Source: Mitsuaria sp. WAJ17 | Lineage (GTDB): Bacteria; Pseudomonadota; Gammaproteobacteria; Burkholderiales; Burkholderiaceae_C | Length of the DNA stretch: 64,000 nucleotides | Direction: 5' to 3' | Assembly (NCBI RefSeq): GCF_014174515.1 | Contig: NZ_JACJUG010000009.1 | Location: forward strand, 124,001 to 188,000 | Part shown: positions 33,986-45,431 of the stretch, piece after piece | Layout: the number at the start of each line of letters is the position of its first letter | Numbering within the stretch: the stretch's first letter is position 1 | Translations under genes and position numbers: made by a program | The notes under the pieces: generated by a model | What the model saw: the letters and a program-made list of their open reading frames with translations, nothing else | Databases searched by the model: none | Told to the model about the DNA's origin: nothing

Positions 33986-34756
33986 ATGTTGAAAGGCAAG
34001 ACCGCCCTGGTCACCGGTTCCACCAGCGGCATCGGGCTGGGCATCGCCCTGAGCCTGGCGCGCGAGGGCGTGAACATCGTGCTCAACGGTTTCGGTGATG
34101 CCGAGGGCCCCAGGGCGGAAGTCGCCGCGCTGGGCGTGAAGGTGGGCTACCACGGCGCCGACATGAGCCGGGCCGCCGACATCGCCGAGCTGATGGCCTA
34201 TGCCGAGCGCGAGTTCGGCGGCGTGGACATTCTTGTCAACAACGCCGGCATCCAGCACGTAGCGCCGGTGCAGGACTTCCCGCCCGAGCGCTGGGACGCC
34301 ATCATCGCCATCAACCTCAGCTCAGCCTTCCACACCACGCGCCTGGCCCTGCCGACCATGCAGAAGAAGGGCTGGGGCCGCATCATCAATGTGGCCTCGG
34401 TACACGGTCTGGTGGCCTCGGCGCAGAAGTCAGCCTATGTGGCGGCCAAGCATGGCCTGGTGGGCTTCACCAAGTCGGTGGCCCTGGAGACCGCGACCAG
34501 CCCCGTGACGGTCAACGCCATCTGCCCGGGCTGGGTGCTGACGCCCCTGGTCCAGAAGCAGGTCGATGCGCGCGCCGCGGCCGACGGCGTCGATAACGAG
34601 GAAGCCAAGCGCCGCCTGCTGGCCGAAAAGCAGCCCTCGCTGCAGTTCACCACGCCCGAGCAGTTGGGCGCATTGACGGTCTTCCTGTGCTCCGAGGCCG
34701 CCGCGAACGTGCGCGGCCAAGCCTGGAGCCTGGACGGCGGCTGGACCGCCCAGTAA
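33986..34756 (+). CDS. bdhA: 3-hydroxybutyrate dehydrogenase
   Basis: A 256-residue short-chain dehydrogenase: TGSTSGIGLGIA cofactor motif, NNAGIQHVAPV, active-site SVHG serine and YVAAKHG tyrosine/lysine, and the NAICPGWVLTPLVQKQ and DGGWTAQ endings typical of D-beta-hydroxybutyrate dehydrogenase. It oxidises 3-hydroxybutyrate to acetoacetate with NAD during PHB turnover, consistent with phaR elsewhere in the window. AAGGA before the ATG supports the start. It converges with the SIMPL gene, with a five-base gap. Confidence 0.93.
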   Translation: MLKGKTALVTGSTSGIGLGIALSLAREGVNIVLNGFGDAEGPRAEVAALGVKVGYHGADMSRAADIAELMAYAEREFGGVDILVNNAGIQHVAPVQDFPPERWDAIIAINLSSAFHTTRLALPTMQKKGWGRIINVASVHGLVASAQKSAYVAAKHGLVGFTKSVALETATSPVTVNAICPGWVLTPLVQKQVDARAAADGVDNEEAKRRLLAEKQPSLQFTTPEQLGALTVFLCSEAAANVRGQAWSLDGGWTAQ

Positions 34757-34761
34757 GGCGC

Positions 34762-35493
34762 TCAGCGCTTCATCACGACGGAGCCGTTCACGCTGACGCT
34801 CACCGTCGCCTTGCCTGCCTCCACGGGCAGGGCCTCGTCCATCACGGCGCCGGCGGCCTTCATGCGCAACGAGGGCGCGGCCATGGGCATGGGGGCGGCG
34901 TCCTGCGTGTTCACGCTGACCTCGCCGATGTCATAGGCGCTGAAGCCGAACTGCTTCGCGTACTCCGCGGCCCGCGCCTTGAACTGGGCAATGGCCTGGG
35001 CCACGACCGTGCTTTCCTGCTGCTCGCGCGCCTCTTTGGACAGGCTGTAGCCCACGCGCGCAATGCTCATGGTGCCGATGCGGCCGGTGAGCTCGGAGAT
35101 GGCGCCGATGTTCTTCCCCTCCACCATCAGCTCGGCCGAGCCCTGCCAGCCGTTGATATAGGTCTGGCCGTTCTTGCTGCCGTAGCGAGGGTACATGGAG
35201 AAATTGCCCGTCTGCACCTCGACCTGCCCGGGCTTGGCGATCTTCTTCGCCTCGGCCAGCGCGGCATCCAGCGCCTGCTTCAGGGCCAGTTGGACCGCGG
35301 CGGCATTGTTGCCGTCCTTGGTGGTGGAGAAGACCACGCCCAGCGTGTCGCGCGCCACCTCCACGCTGGCCGTGGCCGAGAGATTCAGCCGGTCCCGGGG
35401 CAGCGGGCTGGCAGCCTGCTGGGCCAGCGCGGGCAGCGCCGACGAACCCAGAATGAGACCGGCCCAGGCGGCACGGTGCAGTCGTCTATTCAT
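34762..35493 (-). CDS. periplasmic SIMPL (DUF541) domain protein
   Basis: A 243-residue protein with a signal peptide (RAAWAGLILGSSALPALAQ) and a SIMPL domain: LNLSATASVEVARDTLGV at the start, WQGSAELMVEGKN in the middle and a C-terminal VSVSVNGSVVMKR strand. Family members are periplasmic or outer-membrane associated and linked to stress, but their activity is unknown. The ATG at 35493 is chosen because it begins the signal peptide and is preceded by GGAGG. It is divergent from ompR. Confidence 0.87.
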   Translation of the reverse strand: MNRRLHRAAWAGLILGSSALPALAQQAASPLPRDRLNLSATASVEVARDTLGVVFSTTKDGNNAAAVQLALKQALDAALAEAKKIAKPGQVEVQTGNFSMYPRYGSKNGQTYINGWQGSAELMVEGKNIGAISELTGRIGTMSIARVGYSLSKEAREQQESTVVAQAIAQFKARAAEYAKQFGFSAYDIGEVSVNTQDAAPMPMAAPSLRMKAAGAVMDEALPVEAGKATVSVSVNGSVVMKR

Positions 35494-35607
35494 GCATTCC
35501 TCCTTGGATTCCTTGGAAAAGGGGCAGGCCTGACCATAGCAGGACACCGCGCACCCCGCCCACAACGAAAGGCGCCAGCCCCGCGTTGGCAAGGCCCGGC
35601 CTGAGTT

Positions 35608-35623
35608 GTTACCAAACCGTAAC
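35608..35623. promoter_or_regulatory. inverted repeat upstream of ompR
   Basis: GTTAC (35608-35612) and GTAAC (35619-35623) are inverted arms with a six-base spacer, in the 206-base divergent region between the SIMPL gene and ompR. A further GTTACA lies at 35675-35680. OmpR-type regulators bind paired GTTAC-like half sites, so this is a candidate autoregulatory site. This is inferred from pattern only. Confidence 0.35.
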
Positions 35624-35699
35624 GACTGTTGATTCGGTTGCGATTCATGCGGCGAACAGGCCCACAATGGCGCTGTTACATATTTCCTCGGAGCCGTCC

Positions 35700-36428
35700 A
35701 TGAGCAGCAGTACCCGCGCCAACCGCATCCTCGTCGTCGATGACGATGCCCGCATCCGCGACCTGCTGCGCCGCTACCTGACGCAGGAGGGCTTCGAGGT
35801 GCTGCTGGCCGAAGACAGCAAGGCCCTCAACAAGCAGCTGACCCGCGAGACCGTGGACCTCATCGTGCTGGACCTGATGATGCCGGGCGAGGACGGCCTG
35901 TCGATCTGCCGCCGCCTGCGTGCCGCCAATGACAGCACGCCTATCATCATGCTGACGGCCAAGGTCGAGGAAGTCGATCGCATCGTGGGCCTGGAAGTGG
36001 GCGCCGACGACTACCTGGCCAAGCCCTTCAACCCCCGCGAGCTGCTGGCTCGCATCAATGCCGTGCTGCGCCGCCGCCCGGCCATGGAGGCGCCCGGAGC
36101 TCCCTCCAAGGAGCCGATGACCGTGAGCTTCGGCCCCTTCGAGTTCGACCTGGCCCTGCGCCGCCTGTCCAAGAACGGCGAGCCCCTGCCGCTCACCACC
36201 GGCGAGTTCTCCATGCTCAAGGCCCTGGTGCGCCACCCGCGCCAGCCGCTCTCGCGAGACAAGCTCGCCCAACTGGCCCGCGGCCGCGAATTCGAGCCCT
36301 TCGACCGCAGCCTGGACGTGCAGATCTCGCGCCTGCGCAAGCTGCTGGAGTCCGACCCGGCCCAGCCCCGCTACATCCAGACCGTCTGGGGCGTGGGCTA
36401 CGTCTTCGTGCCTGACGAGAACAGCTGA
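35700..36428 (+). CDS. ompR: OmpR-type response regulator
   Basis: A 242-residue two-domain regulator. The receiver has the acidic pocket VVDDD, phospho-acceptor D58 in VLDLMMPGEDG and the KPF lysine. The OmpR/PhoB winged helix covers about 135-238, with LTTGEFSMLKALV and RYIQTVWGVGYVF. Sequence and the adjacent kinase identify it with OmpR, which controls envelope genes in response to osmotic or envelope conditions. The start at 35700 was chosen over upstream in-frame ATGs on family length. Confidence 0.93.
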   Translation: MSSSTRANRILVVDDDARIRDLLRRYLTQEGFEVLLAEDSKALNKQLTRETVDLIVLDLMMPGEDGLSICRRLRAANDSTPIIMLTAKVEEVDRIVGLEVGADDYLAKPFNPRELLARINAVLRRRPAMEAPGAPSKEPMTVSFGPFEFDLALRRLSKNGEPLPLTTGEFSMLKALVRHPRQPLSRDKLAQLARGREFEPFDRSLDVQISRLRKLLESDPAQPRYIQTVWGVGYVFVPDENS

Positions 36429-36502
36429 TCCCTCCCCTGTCGATGCAGGCCCCCAGAGGTCTGTGCTCGCACGACGCTGCCCGCCGGGCAGGCTGAGCGC
36501 CC

Positions 36503-37831
36503 ATGCCGCAACCGCCCAAGATCCTCGCCTTCAACCTGTTCTGGCGCACCTTCGCCCTGCTGGCCGCCTTGCTGGCCGGCGCGGTGTTCGCCTGGCAGCT
36601 GACTTTCCGGGCCCTTGACGCCGAGCCCCGCGCGCTGGAGTCCGCCCACCAACTGGCGGGGCTGGTCAATCTGTGCCGCGCCGCCATGGCCACCACCGAC
36701 GGCGTCAACCGCGTGGCCATGATCAAGTCGCTGACCCACAGCCGCGACATCCAGGTCGAGATCGCCGAGCCCACCGACCAATGGGTGGACTACGGCAGCA
36801 GCAGCTTCACCCGCCAGTTGGTCCAGGCCCTGCAGCAGCGTCTGGGTGGCGACACCGTCGTGGCTGGCAGCCTCAATGGCGAGGCGGGCCTATGGGTTCG
36901 CTTCAGCATCGACACCGAGCACTACTGGCTGCGCACCAATCCCGAACCCATGTCCGCGCGGCTCACCGCCAACTGGTGGTGGCTGCTGATCGCGCTGCTG
37001 GTGACCATCCTGGGTTCGGCCCTGATCGCCCGCCTGATCAACCACCCCCTGCGCGAGCTGGCCACCGCCGCCGGCCGCATCCGGGAGGGCGAGTACGACT
37101 CGCGCCTGGACGAAAGCACGCTCACCAGCGAGATCCGCGAGGTCAACATGGGCTTCAATCGCATGGCCCGCGATCTGGCCAAGATGGAGGAAGACCGCAG
37201 CGTGATGCTGGCCGGCATCTCCCATGACCTGCGCACCCCGCTGGCCCGCCTGCGCCTGGAGGCAGAGATGAGCGTGACCGACGAGCAGGCCCGGCTCTAC
37301 ATGGCCCAGGACATCGACCAGCTCGACGCCATCATCAACAAATTCATGGACTATGCCCGCCCCAGCGAGCTGGCCCTGCACCCCATCAAGCTGCGCGACG
37401 TGGCCGAGCGCGAGGCCCAGGGCTTCCGCGACCCGTCCCAGATCCGCATCCAGAACAATGTGCCGGCGGACATCAAGGTCTGGGCCGACGAGGTCGAACT
37501 GGGCCGCATCTTCCTGAACATCATGGAGAATGCGCGCCGCTACGGCCACCTGCCGGACCTGCCCACCCTGATGCTGGTGACGGCCAAGGTGCAGGGCGCC
37601 GAGGTGCTGCTCACCCTGCGCGACCACGGTCCCGGCGTGCCCCAGGACAAGCTGGACAAGCTCACCACACCCTTCTTCCGCGGCGACGCTGCCCGCACGG
37701 CGGCCACCGGTGCCGGCCTGGGCCTGGCCATCGTGGAGAAGTCCGTGCAGCGCCAGGGCGGCAAGCTCTCCATGCGCAATGCGGACGACGGCGGCCTGGT
37801 CACCCAGATCCGCCTGCGCCGGGCGCAGTGA
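36503..37831 (+). CDS. envZ: EnvZ-type sensor histidine kinase
   Basis: A 442-residue inner-membrane kinase. The first transmembrane helix is about 12-34, then a periplasmic domain, and a second helix is about 160-180. A HAMP domain (NHPLRELATAAGRIREGEYD) follows. The phospho-acceptor His is in GISHDLRTPLARLRLE (near residue 240). The ATP-binding domain shows the N box (NIMENARRYG), G1 (DHGPGVP) and G2 (GAGLGLAIV). It partners OmpR encoded 74 bases upstream. Confidence 0.93.
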   Translation: MPQPPKILAFNLFWRTFALLAALLAGAVFAWQLTFRALDAEPRALESAHQLAGLVNLCRAAMATTDGVNRVAMIKSLTHSRDIQVEIAEPTDQWVDYGSSSFTRQLVQALQQRLGGDTVVAGSLNGEAGLWVRFSIDTEHYWLRTNPEPMSARLTANWWWLLIALLVTILGSALIARLINHPLRELATAAGRIREGEYDSRLDESTLTSEIREVNMGFNRMARDLAKMEEDRSVMLAGISHDLRTPLARLRLEAEMSVTDEQARLYMAQDIDQLDAIINKFMDYARPSELALHPIKLRDVAEREAQGFRDPSQIRIQNNVPADIKVWADEVELGRIFLNIMENARRYGHLPDLPTLMLVTAKVQGAEVLLTLRDHGPGVPQDKLDKLTTPFFRGDAARTAATGAGLGLAIVEKSVQRQGGKLSMRNADDGGLVTQIRLRRAQ

Positions 37832-37843
37832 GCCGCCAAGGCT

Positions 37844-38335
37844 TCAGCCCGCGCGCATCAGCAGGCACACCGCCCGCGTCTCGATGGCCCGGCCCTCGCC
37901 CACGGGGCCCATCTTCTCGGCCGTCTTGGCCTTCACATTGATGCGATCGACCGGCAGGCCCAGCACCTGAGCCAGGCGCTCGCGCATGGGCAGGATGTGC
38001 GGCGCCATCTTGGGCGCCTGGGCGACGATGGTGCTGTCGATGTTGACGAGGGCCCAGCCCGCCTCGCGCACCCTGCGGTGGGCTTCGGCCAGCAGCACCA
38101 TGGAATCGGCGTTCTTGAACTCGGCCGCCGTGTCCGGGAAGAGCTTGCCGATGTCACCCAGGGCCGCGGCGCCCAGCAGGGCGTCGGTGATGGCGTGCGC
38201 CAGCGCGTCGGCATCGGAATGGCCCAGCAGGCCGTGGGTGTGCGGGAGGGTGACGCCGCCGAGGATCAGCGGGCGGCCGGTGACGAGCTGGTGGGTGTCC
38301 CAGCCTTCGCCGATGCGGAGGTCCAGTGCGTTCAT
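37844..38335 (-). CDS. ispF: 2-C-methyl-D-erythritol 2,4-cyclodiphosphate synthase
   Basis: A 163-residue enzyme of the MEP isoprenoid pathway. The metal-binding DTH motif is in [10 protein letters not shown] (D and H near residues 13-15). [37 protein letters not shown] and the KAKTAEKMG tail are typical. It closes the cyclodiphosphate ring of CDP-ME2P. It follows ispD on the same strand, with one small membrane-protein gene between. Confidence 0.96.
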   Translation of the reverse strand: MNALDLRIGEGWDTHQLVTGRPLILGGVTLPHTHGLLGHSDADALAHAITDALLGAAALGDIGKLFPDTAAEFKNADSMVLLAEAHRRVREAGWALVNIDSTIVAQAPKMAPHILPMRERLAQVLGLPVDRINVKAKTAEKMGPVGEGRAIETRAVCLLMRAG

Positions 38336-38345
38336 GATCAGAGAC

Positions 38346-38720
38346 TCACTTTCGGGCCGGAAGGAGTCCCCGGCGGATTCGGTTTTGCATGATCCAGCCC
38401 AGCACTGCCAGTACCAAGGGCACGAGCAGCGACCAGGCGACCTCGAAGTCCCTGAGCAGCCGCTCAAGGACAGGAACACCCAAGGGGCCGGGAGCCCCCA
38501 GCAGCCCCAGCGGCGCCGCCAGCAAGGTCATCCCGATGCCCCTCCCTCGCCAGCGTGGAGGCGTGAAGAAGACGGCGCGGATCAACATCAGCGCACAGCA
38601 AGCCAGCAAGAGCGGCCCGCCCACCAGAACCAGCAAGAGACCGCTGCCGTGCGCAAAGGCGGGGGTGCTGAGACCTGTCGCCAGGCGCAGCACAGCGCGA
38701 CAGCCCGTGCGAATACTCAT
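38346..38720 (-). CDS. small membrane protein between ispD and ispF
   Basis: A 124-residue protein with three hydrophobic stretches (about residues 23-45, 58-75 and 88-108) and a basic tail [12 protein letters not shown]. No family is recognised. It starts at the ATG whose first bases overlap the ispD stop (ATGA), and ends 10 bases before ispF, so it belongs to the operon. GC and codon use are like the neighbours. Most genomes have ispD and ispF adjacent or fused, so this is an insertion into a conserved pair. Confidence 0.65.
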   Translation of the reverse strand: MSIRTGCRAVLRLATGLSTPAFAHGSGLLLVLVGGPLLLACCALMLIRAVFFTPPRWRGRGIGMTLLAAPLGLLGAPGPLGVPVLERLLRDFEVAWSLLVPLVLAVLGWIMQNRIRRGLLPARK

Positions 38721-39433
38721 CCTGCCCGGCTCCTCAGCAGGCGCTCGGCCAGCTCGAAGTCCGCCGGGTAGGTCACCTTGAAGTTCTCCATGCCGCAGGC
38801 CACCAGGCGCGGTCGATGGCCCAGGGCCTCGACGGCGCTGGCCTCGTCGGTGGCCGCGTCGCCCACCAGGCGCAGCGCCGGCTGCAGCAGGCCCAGGCGG
38901 AACATCTGCGGGGTCTGCGCGGCCCATTTGCCGCGGCGGTCCACGGTGGCCTGAACGCGGCCTTCAACCTCGTCCTTGAGTGTGTCGGCCACCGGCAGGG
39001 CGAGCAGGCCGCCAACCTCGTCGTCCGCACAGGTAGCCATCAGCGCCTGCACCCATTGAGGCTGCAGCAGGCAGCGCGCGGCATCGTGCACCAGCACCCA
39101 ATCGTGGGACTGCGCGCCGCGGGCCTGCAGTTCCAGCAGGCCGTTGGCAACGCTCTCGGCACGGCTGGCCCCGCCGCAACGGGCCACCCATGCACGCTCG
39201 CCGGAGAAGGCGGGCACGGCCTGCTCAAACTGATCGTCCTCGGGGGACAGCACCACCAGGACCGCGTCCAGACCCGGCACGGACTGCAGCGCGGCCAGGG
39301 TGTGGGCGATCAGGGCGCGGCCCGCCAGGGGCACGTACTGCTTGGGTTGCGAGGCACCGGAGCGGCTGCCTACGCCGGCCGCGGGCACCAGGGCGAAGCA
39401 ACGGGGCTGCACGCCCACGGAATAGGAAGTCAT
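38717..39433 (-). CDS. ispD: 2-C-methyl-D-erythritol 4-phosphate cytidylyltransferase
   Basis: A 238-residue nucleotidyltransferase. The CTP-binding start is ALVPAAGVGSRSGASQPKQY, and WVLVHDAARCLL and TPQMFRLGLL are conserved motifs. It makes CDP-methylerythritol, the third step of the MEP pathway. The ATG at 39433 fits the family length; an upstream in-frame ATG would add eight residues. First gene of ispD-membrane protein-ispF. Confidence 0.95.
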   Translation of the reverse strand: MTSYSVGVQPRCFALVPAAGVGSRSGASQPKQYVPLAGRALIAHTLAALQSVPGLDAVLVVLSPEDDQFEQAVPAFSGERAWVARCGGASRAESVANGLLELQARGAQSHDWVLVHDAARCLLQPQWVQALMATCADDEVGGLLALPVADTLKDEVEGRVQATVDRRGKWAAQTPQMFRLGLLQPALRLVGDAATDEASAVEALGHRPRLVACGMENFKVTYPADFELAERLLRSRAG

Positions 39434-39631
39434 GGGGCGGATTGTAGAAAGCTCCACCCACCTCCCGCCGCCACCGCCGCCATGGGCTCGCCACCGACCA
39501 CCGTGAAAACACTGAGAACAAATGGCATCACAAAGCCGACATGACTTCAGGAAAAGGCCCCGCCCGCAGCCTTCAATGCCGGACAGGGCCTGGCACCACA
39601 GCTCAGCCGCCCTGCCTTCAAGGTCTCCCGC

Positions 39632-40954
39632 ATGAATCCCTCACGATCCCTTCTGCAGCGTCTGGTGCTGGTCCGCCCCGGCGAAGGACGCGCCCTGCTG
39701 TGGGCCGCCGCCTACTTCTTCTTCCTGCTGCTGAGCTACTACCTGCTGCGCCCGGTGCGCGAGGCCATGGGCATCGCCAAGGGCGCCGACAAGCTGCCTT
39801 GGCTCATGAGCGTGACCCTGCTGGTGATGCTGGTGGCCAACCCGCTGTACGCCAAGCTGGTCTCGCGCTGGCCGCGCCGGCGCTTCATCCCGGCGGTCTC
39901 GCATTTCTTCGCGGCCAATCTGCTGGTCTTCGTGGGCCTGATGGCAGTCTGGCCCGGCACCGTGTGGCTGGGTTACGCCTTCTATGTGTGGTTGAGCGTC
40001 TTCAACCTCTTCGTCGTCTCGGTGTTCTGGAGCCTCATGAGCGATGTGTTCCGCGAGGAGCAGGGCCGGCGCCTCTTTGGCCTGATCTCCATGGGCGGCA
40101 CGCTGGGCGCCATGGGCGGTGCCGCGCTGACCGACGCGCTGAGCCGCGGCAGCTGGGGCCTGCAGTTGGGGCCGGCGGCGCTGATGGGGCTGTCCGTCCT
40201 GGCGCTGGAAATCGCTGTGGTCTGCATGGGCGCGCTGGGGCGGCACTTCGGCGTCTCGGAGCAGGCCCAACCGGAGCGCGAGCCCGGCCCCTCGGCCCTG
40301 GAGGGCTGGCGCGCCATCGCGGGCTCGCGCTATCTGCAGGCGCTGTGCGTCTACATGCTGCTGTATGCGCTGACCTCCACCTTCCTCTACCTCACGCAGG
40401 GCGAGATCGTGGCCAGCAGCTTTGCCAGCAGCGCTGAGCGCACGGCCGCCTTCGCCCGGTTGGACCTGTGGGTCAATGCCCTGACCCTGCTGACGCAGCT
40501 CTTCCTCACCGGCCGCCTGCTGCGCTGGATCGGCGTAAGCGGCGTCCTGCTGGTGCTGCCGACGCTGACCCTCGCCGGCTTCGGCGCCCTGGCCCTGTGG
40601 CCCAGCTTCGCCGTGCTGGCGGCGGTGCAGGTGCTGCGCCGTGGCCTGCACTACGCAGTGGACCGTCCGGCGCGTGAGCTGCTGTACATCCCGCTGGGGC
40701 CGGAGGAGCGCTACAAGTCCAAGCCCTTCATCGACACCTTCGTCTACCGCGTCGGCGATGTGCTGGGCGTGTGGGCGCCTACGCTGATGAGTGCCCTGGC
40801 CGTGCCCGTGAGCCTGGCAGCCCTGGCCAGCGCCGGCCTGTGGATCTGGACGGGCCGCTCGTTGGGCCAGTTGGTGCGCCAGCACGCACCGGACCGCCCC
40901 ACCCCACCGCCGCCCGAGACCCCCGCGCCGGCCGCCACGGCCGCGCGCTCCTGA
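39632..40954 (+). CDS. MFS/ATP:ADP exchanger-like membrane transporter
   Basis: A 440-residue protein with about twelve hydrophobic helices. The opening YFFFLLLSYYLLRPVREAMG, with its YxLRPVRE motif, and GLISMGGTLGAMGGAAL place it with the NTP/NDP-exchange (Tlc-like) branch of MFS proteins found in free-living bacteria. Its C-terminal half includes RRGLHYAVDRPARELLYIPLGPEE, another family landmark. The substrate in free-living species is unknown. The C-terminal 30 residues are Pro/Ala-rich. It is 36 bases upstream of the epimerase-like gene and probably cotranscribed. Confidence 0.8.
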   Translation: MNPSRSLLQRLVLVRPGEGRALLWAAAYFFFLLLSYYLLRPVREAMGIAKGADKLPWLMSVTLLVMLVANPLYAKLVSRWPRRRFIPAVSHFFAANLLVFVGLMAVWPGTVWLGYAFYVWLSVFNLFVVSVFWSLMSDVFREEQGRRLFGLISMGGTLGAMGGAALTDALSRGSWGLQLGPAALMGLSVLALEIAVVCMGALGRHFGVSEQAQPEREPGPSALEGWRAIAGSRYLQALCVYMLLYALTSTFLYLTQGEIVASSFASSAERTAAFARLDLWVNALTLLTQLFLTGRLLRWIGVSGVLLVLPTLTLAGFGALALWPSFAVLAAVQVLRRGLHYAVDRPARELLYIPLGPEERYKSKPFIDTFVYRVGDVLGVWAPTLMSALAVPVSLAALASAGLWIWTGRSLGQLVRQHAPDRPTPPPPETPAPAATAARS

Positions 40955-40990
40955 GCCTTCCCCCTCCTCCTCTACTGAAAAGGACGTCCC

Positions 40991-42112
40991 ATGACACCCA
41001 CCCGCCGCCACCTGATGCAATGGACCGCCGGCCTCGGCGCCCTGAGTCTGCTGCCCTCCTCCCACGCCGCCGGCGAGACGCCCGCGCGCACGGCGCCCAA
41101 GCGCATCCTGGTGCTCGGCGGCACGGGCTTCCTGGGTCCGGCCATCGTCGAGGTCGCCAAGGCCCGGGGTCATGTCTTGACCCTGTTCAACCGCGGTCGC
41201 ACCCGGCCCGGCCTCTTCCCCGACGTCGAGAAGCGCCAGGGCGACCGCGACCCGCTCAAGGGCGAGGGACTGAAGTCCCTGGAGACAGGCGAGTGGGATG
41301 CGGTGATCGACGACTCCGGCTACTACCCCCGCATGGTCGGCGCCTCGGCCCAGCTGCTGGCGCCGCGGGTGAAGCAGTACATCTACATCTCCAGCATCAG
41401 CGCCTACAAGGAGCCCGTGCCCGTCGGCGGTGACGAGGACTCGCCCTTGGCCGTGCTGGCCGACCCCACGGTCGAGACCATGGGCAAGAACTTCGAGAAC
41501 TACGGCGGGCTCAAGGCCGCCTGCGAGGCCGCCGTGTCCAAGGCCCTGCCCGGCCGCAGCACCATCGTGCGCCCCGGCTACATCGTGGGCCCGGACGATC
41601 CCACCGGCCGCTTCACCTACTGGCCGGTGCGCTTCGACAAGGGCGGCGAGATCGCCGTGCCCGGCGCCCCCACCGACCCGCTGCAGCTGATCGACGTGCG
41701 CGACCTGGCCACCTGGCTGGTGCACCTCGTGGAGAACGCCACCATGGGCCACTTCAATGCCGTGGGTCCGGCCGAGCCCATGAACTGGGGCCGCGTGATT
41801 GCAGCCTGCCAGAAGTCTGCCGGCACACCGGGCAGCGTGACCTGGGTGCCCGGCGAGTTCATGGCCAAGCAGGAGGACCTGGAGATGCCCATCTGGGCGC
41901 CCTACCTCGGCGACTCCAAGGGCTTCCACACCTGGCGCACCGCCCGCGCCGTCAAGGCCGGCCTGAAGTTCCGCCCGGTGGAGCAGACCGTGGCCGACAC
42001 CCTGGCCTGGTACAAGACCCAGCTCAAGGAGGAGAAGGGCCGCGTGAAGCTGGCCTACAGCGCCGAGCAGGAAGCCACGCTGCTGCAGCGCTGGAAGCAG
42101 GCCAAGGGCTGA
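40991..42112 (+). CDS. exported NAD-dependent epimerase/dehydratase family protein
   Basis: A 373-residue protein. The N-terminus TRRHLMQWTAGLGALSLLPSSHAAG is a likely Tat signal peptide, which is unusual for this cytoplasmic family. The Rossmann start is LVLGGTGFLGPAIVEVA. YISSISAYKE and a Tyr/Lys pair near ENYGGLKAACE follow the extended SDR plan. A folded, cofactor-loaded protein exported by Tat fits an NAD(P)-binding enzyme. AAAGGAC precedes the ATG. A hairpin terminator follows at 42139-42171. Substrate unknown. Confidence 0.85.
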   Translation: MTPTRRHLMQWTAGLGALSLLPSSHAAGETPARTAPKRILVLGGTGFLGPAIVEVAKARGHVLTLFNRGRTRPGLFPDVEKRQGDRDPLKGEGLKSLETGEWDAVIDDSGYYPRMVGASAQLLAPRVKQYIYISSISAYKEPVPVGGDEDSPLAVLADPTVETMGKNFENYGGLKAACEAAVSKALPGRSTIVRPGYIVGPDDPTGRFTYWPVRFDKGGEIAVPGAPTDPLQLIDVRDLATWLVHLVENATMGHFNAVGPAEPMNWGRVIAACQKSAGTPGSVTWVPGEFMAKQEDLEMPIWAPYLGDSKGFHTWRTARAVKAGLKFRPVEQTVADTLAWYKTQLKEEKGRVKLAYSAEQEATLLQRWKQAKG

Positions 42113-42138
42113 TCCCCTGCCCGAGCGGCACCATGGAA

Positions 42139-42171
42139 AAAGGGCGTGACCCTCGCGGGTTCACGCCCTTT
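42139..42171. terminator. bidirectional terminator between the epimerase-like gene and clpB
   Basis: AAAGGGCGTGA (42139-42149) and TCACGCCCTTT (42161-42171) form an 11-base-pair stem extended by inner C/G pairs. It has an A run on the left and a short T run on the right, so it can serve both convergent genes. Confidence 0.8.
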
Positions 42172-42191
42172 GCCTTGCGGAGCGATGCCGT

Positions 42192-44795
<2,604 letters not shown>

Positions 44796-44891
44796 GGATG
44801 AAATCCTCCGTTGTCGTGCAAGTGGGCGCAGTGCGCCGCTTTTCAAGAGCCTGCCGGGAGAGCGTCTGCGCGCCGGGCCAGAATGCCGACC

Positions 44892-45425
44892 ATGTCACAG
44901 ACCGCCGCTTCCATCAGCCCCTCGTCGGAGCTTCAGCTCAGCACGGTGCCCACCCTTCTACGCTATCTCCGCCAGCTGGATGGACTTCTTGACCTGGCTC
45001 AATCGCACTGCCGAAGCAAGGGCCTTGACGAAAACCGTCTGCTGGGCTCGCGCATTGCGCCCGACATGCAGCCCCTGCGCAGCCAGGTCTGGATCTGCGG
45101 CAACTTCGTGCCGCGCATGGAGGCGGCGCTGCGCGGCGGCGAGCCGCGCTACCCGGACTGGCCTCAGGATCTGGCCGGCATGCAGCACCAGCTGCAGGCC
45201 CTGCTGGACCAGGTTCAGGCCTGGAGCGCCGGTGACTTCGAGCCCGCCGACCGCAGGGTGGAGAGCGACGCCGGCCAGGCCTGGCTGCAGATGCCGCTGC
45301 GAGCCTGGATCCATCAGTTCGCCCTGCCCAATTTCTGCTTCCATCTGACCGCCGTCTACCTGCTGCTGCGCCAGCAGGGTCTGCCGCTGGGCAAGGCGCA
45401 GTACGACGGCTTTCACCGCTACTGA
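44892..45425 (+). CDS. DUF1993 family protein
   Basis: A 177-residue protein, mostly helical. The family pattern is clear: [19 protein letters not shown] at the start, [16 protein letters not shown] in the middle and [22 protein letters not shown] near the end. DUF1993 proteins have a DinB-like four-helix fold with unknown role. Start choice between the ATGs at 44883 and 44892 is uncertain. It is divergent from clpB. Confidence 0.8.
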   Translation: MSQTAASISPSSELQLSTVPTLLRYLRQLDGLLDLAQSHCRSKGLDENRLLGSRIAPDMQPLRSQVWICGNFVPRMEAALRGGEPRYPDWPQDLAGMQHQLQALLDQVQAWSAGDFEPADRRVESDAGQAWLQMPLRAWIHQFALPNFCFHLTAVYLLLRQQGLPLGKAQYDGFHRY

Positions 45426-45431
45426 TCGCGC

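Noticed and set aside
39641..41929. 762-codon open frame on the minus strand
   Set aside because: Antisense to the MFS and epimerase-like genes, which have clear family motifs. The frame itself has none.
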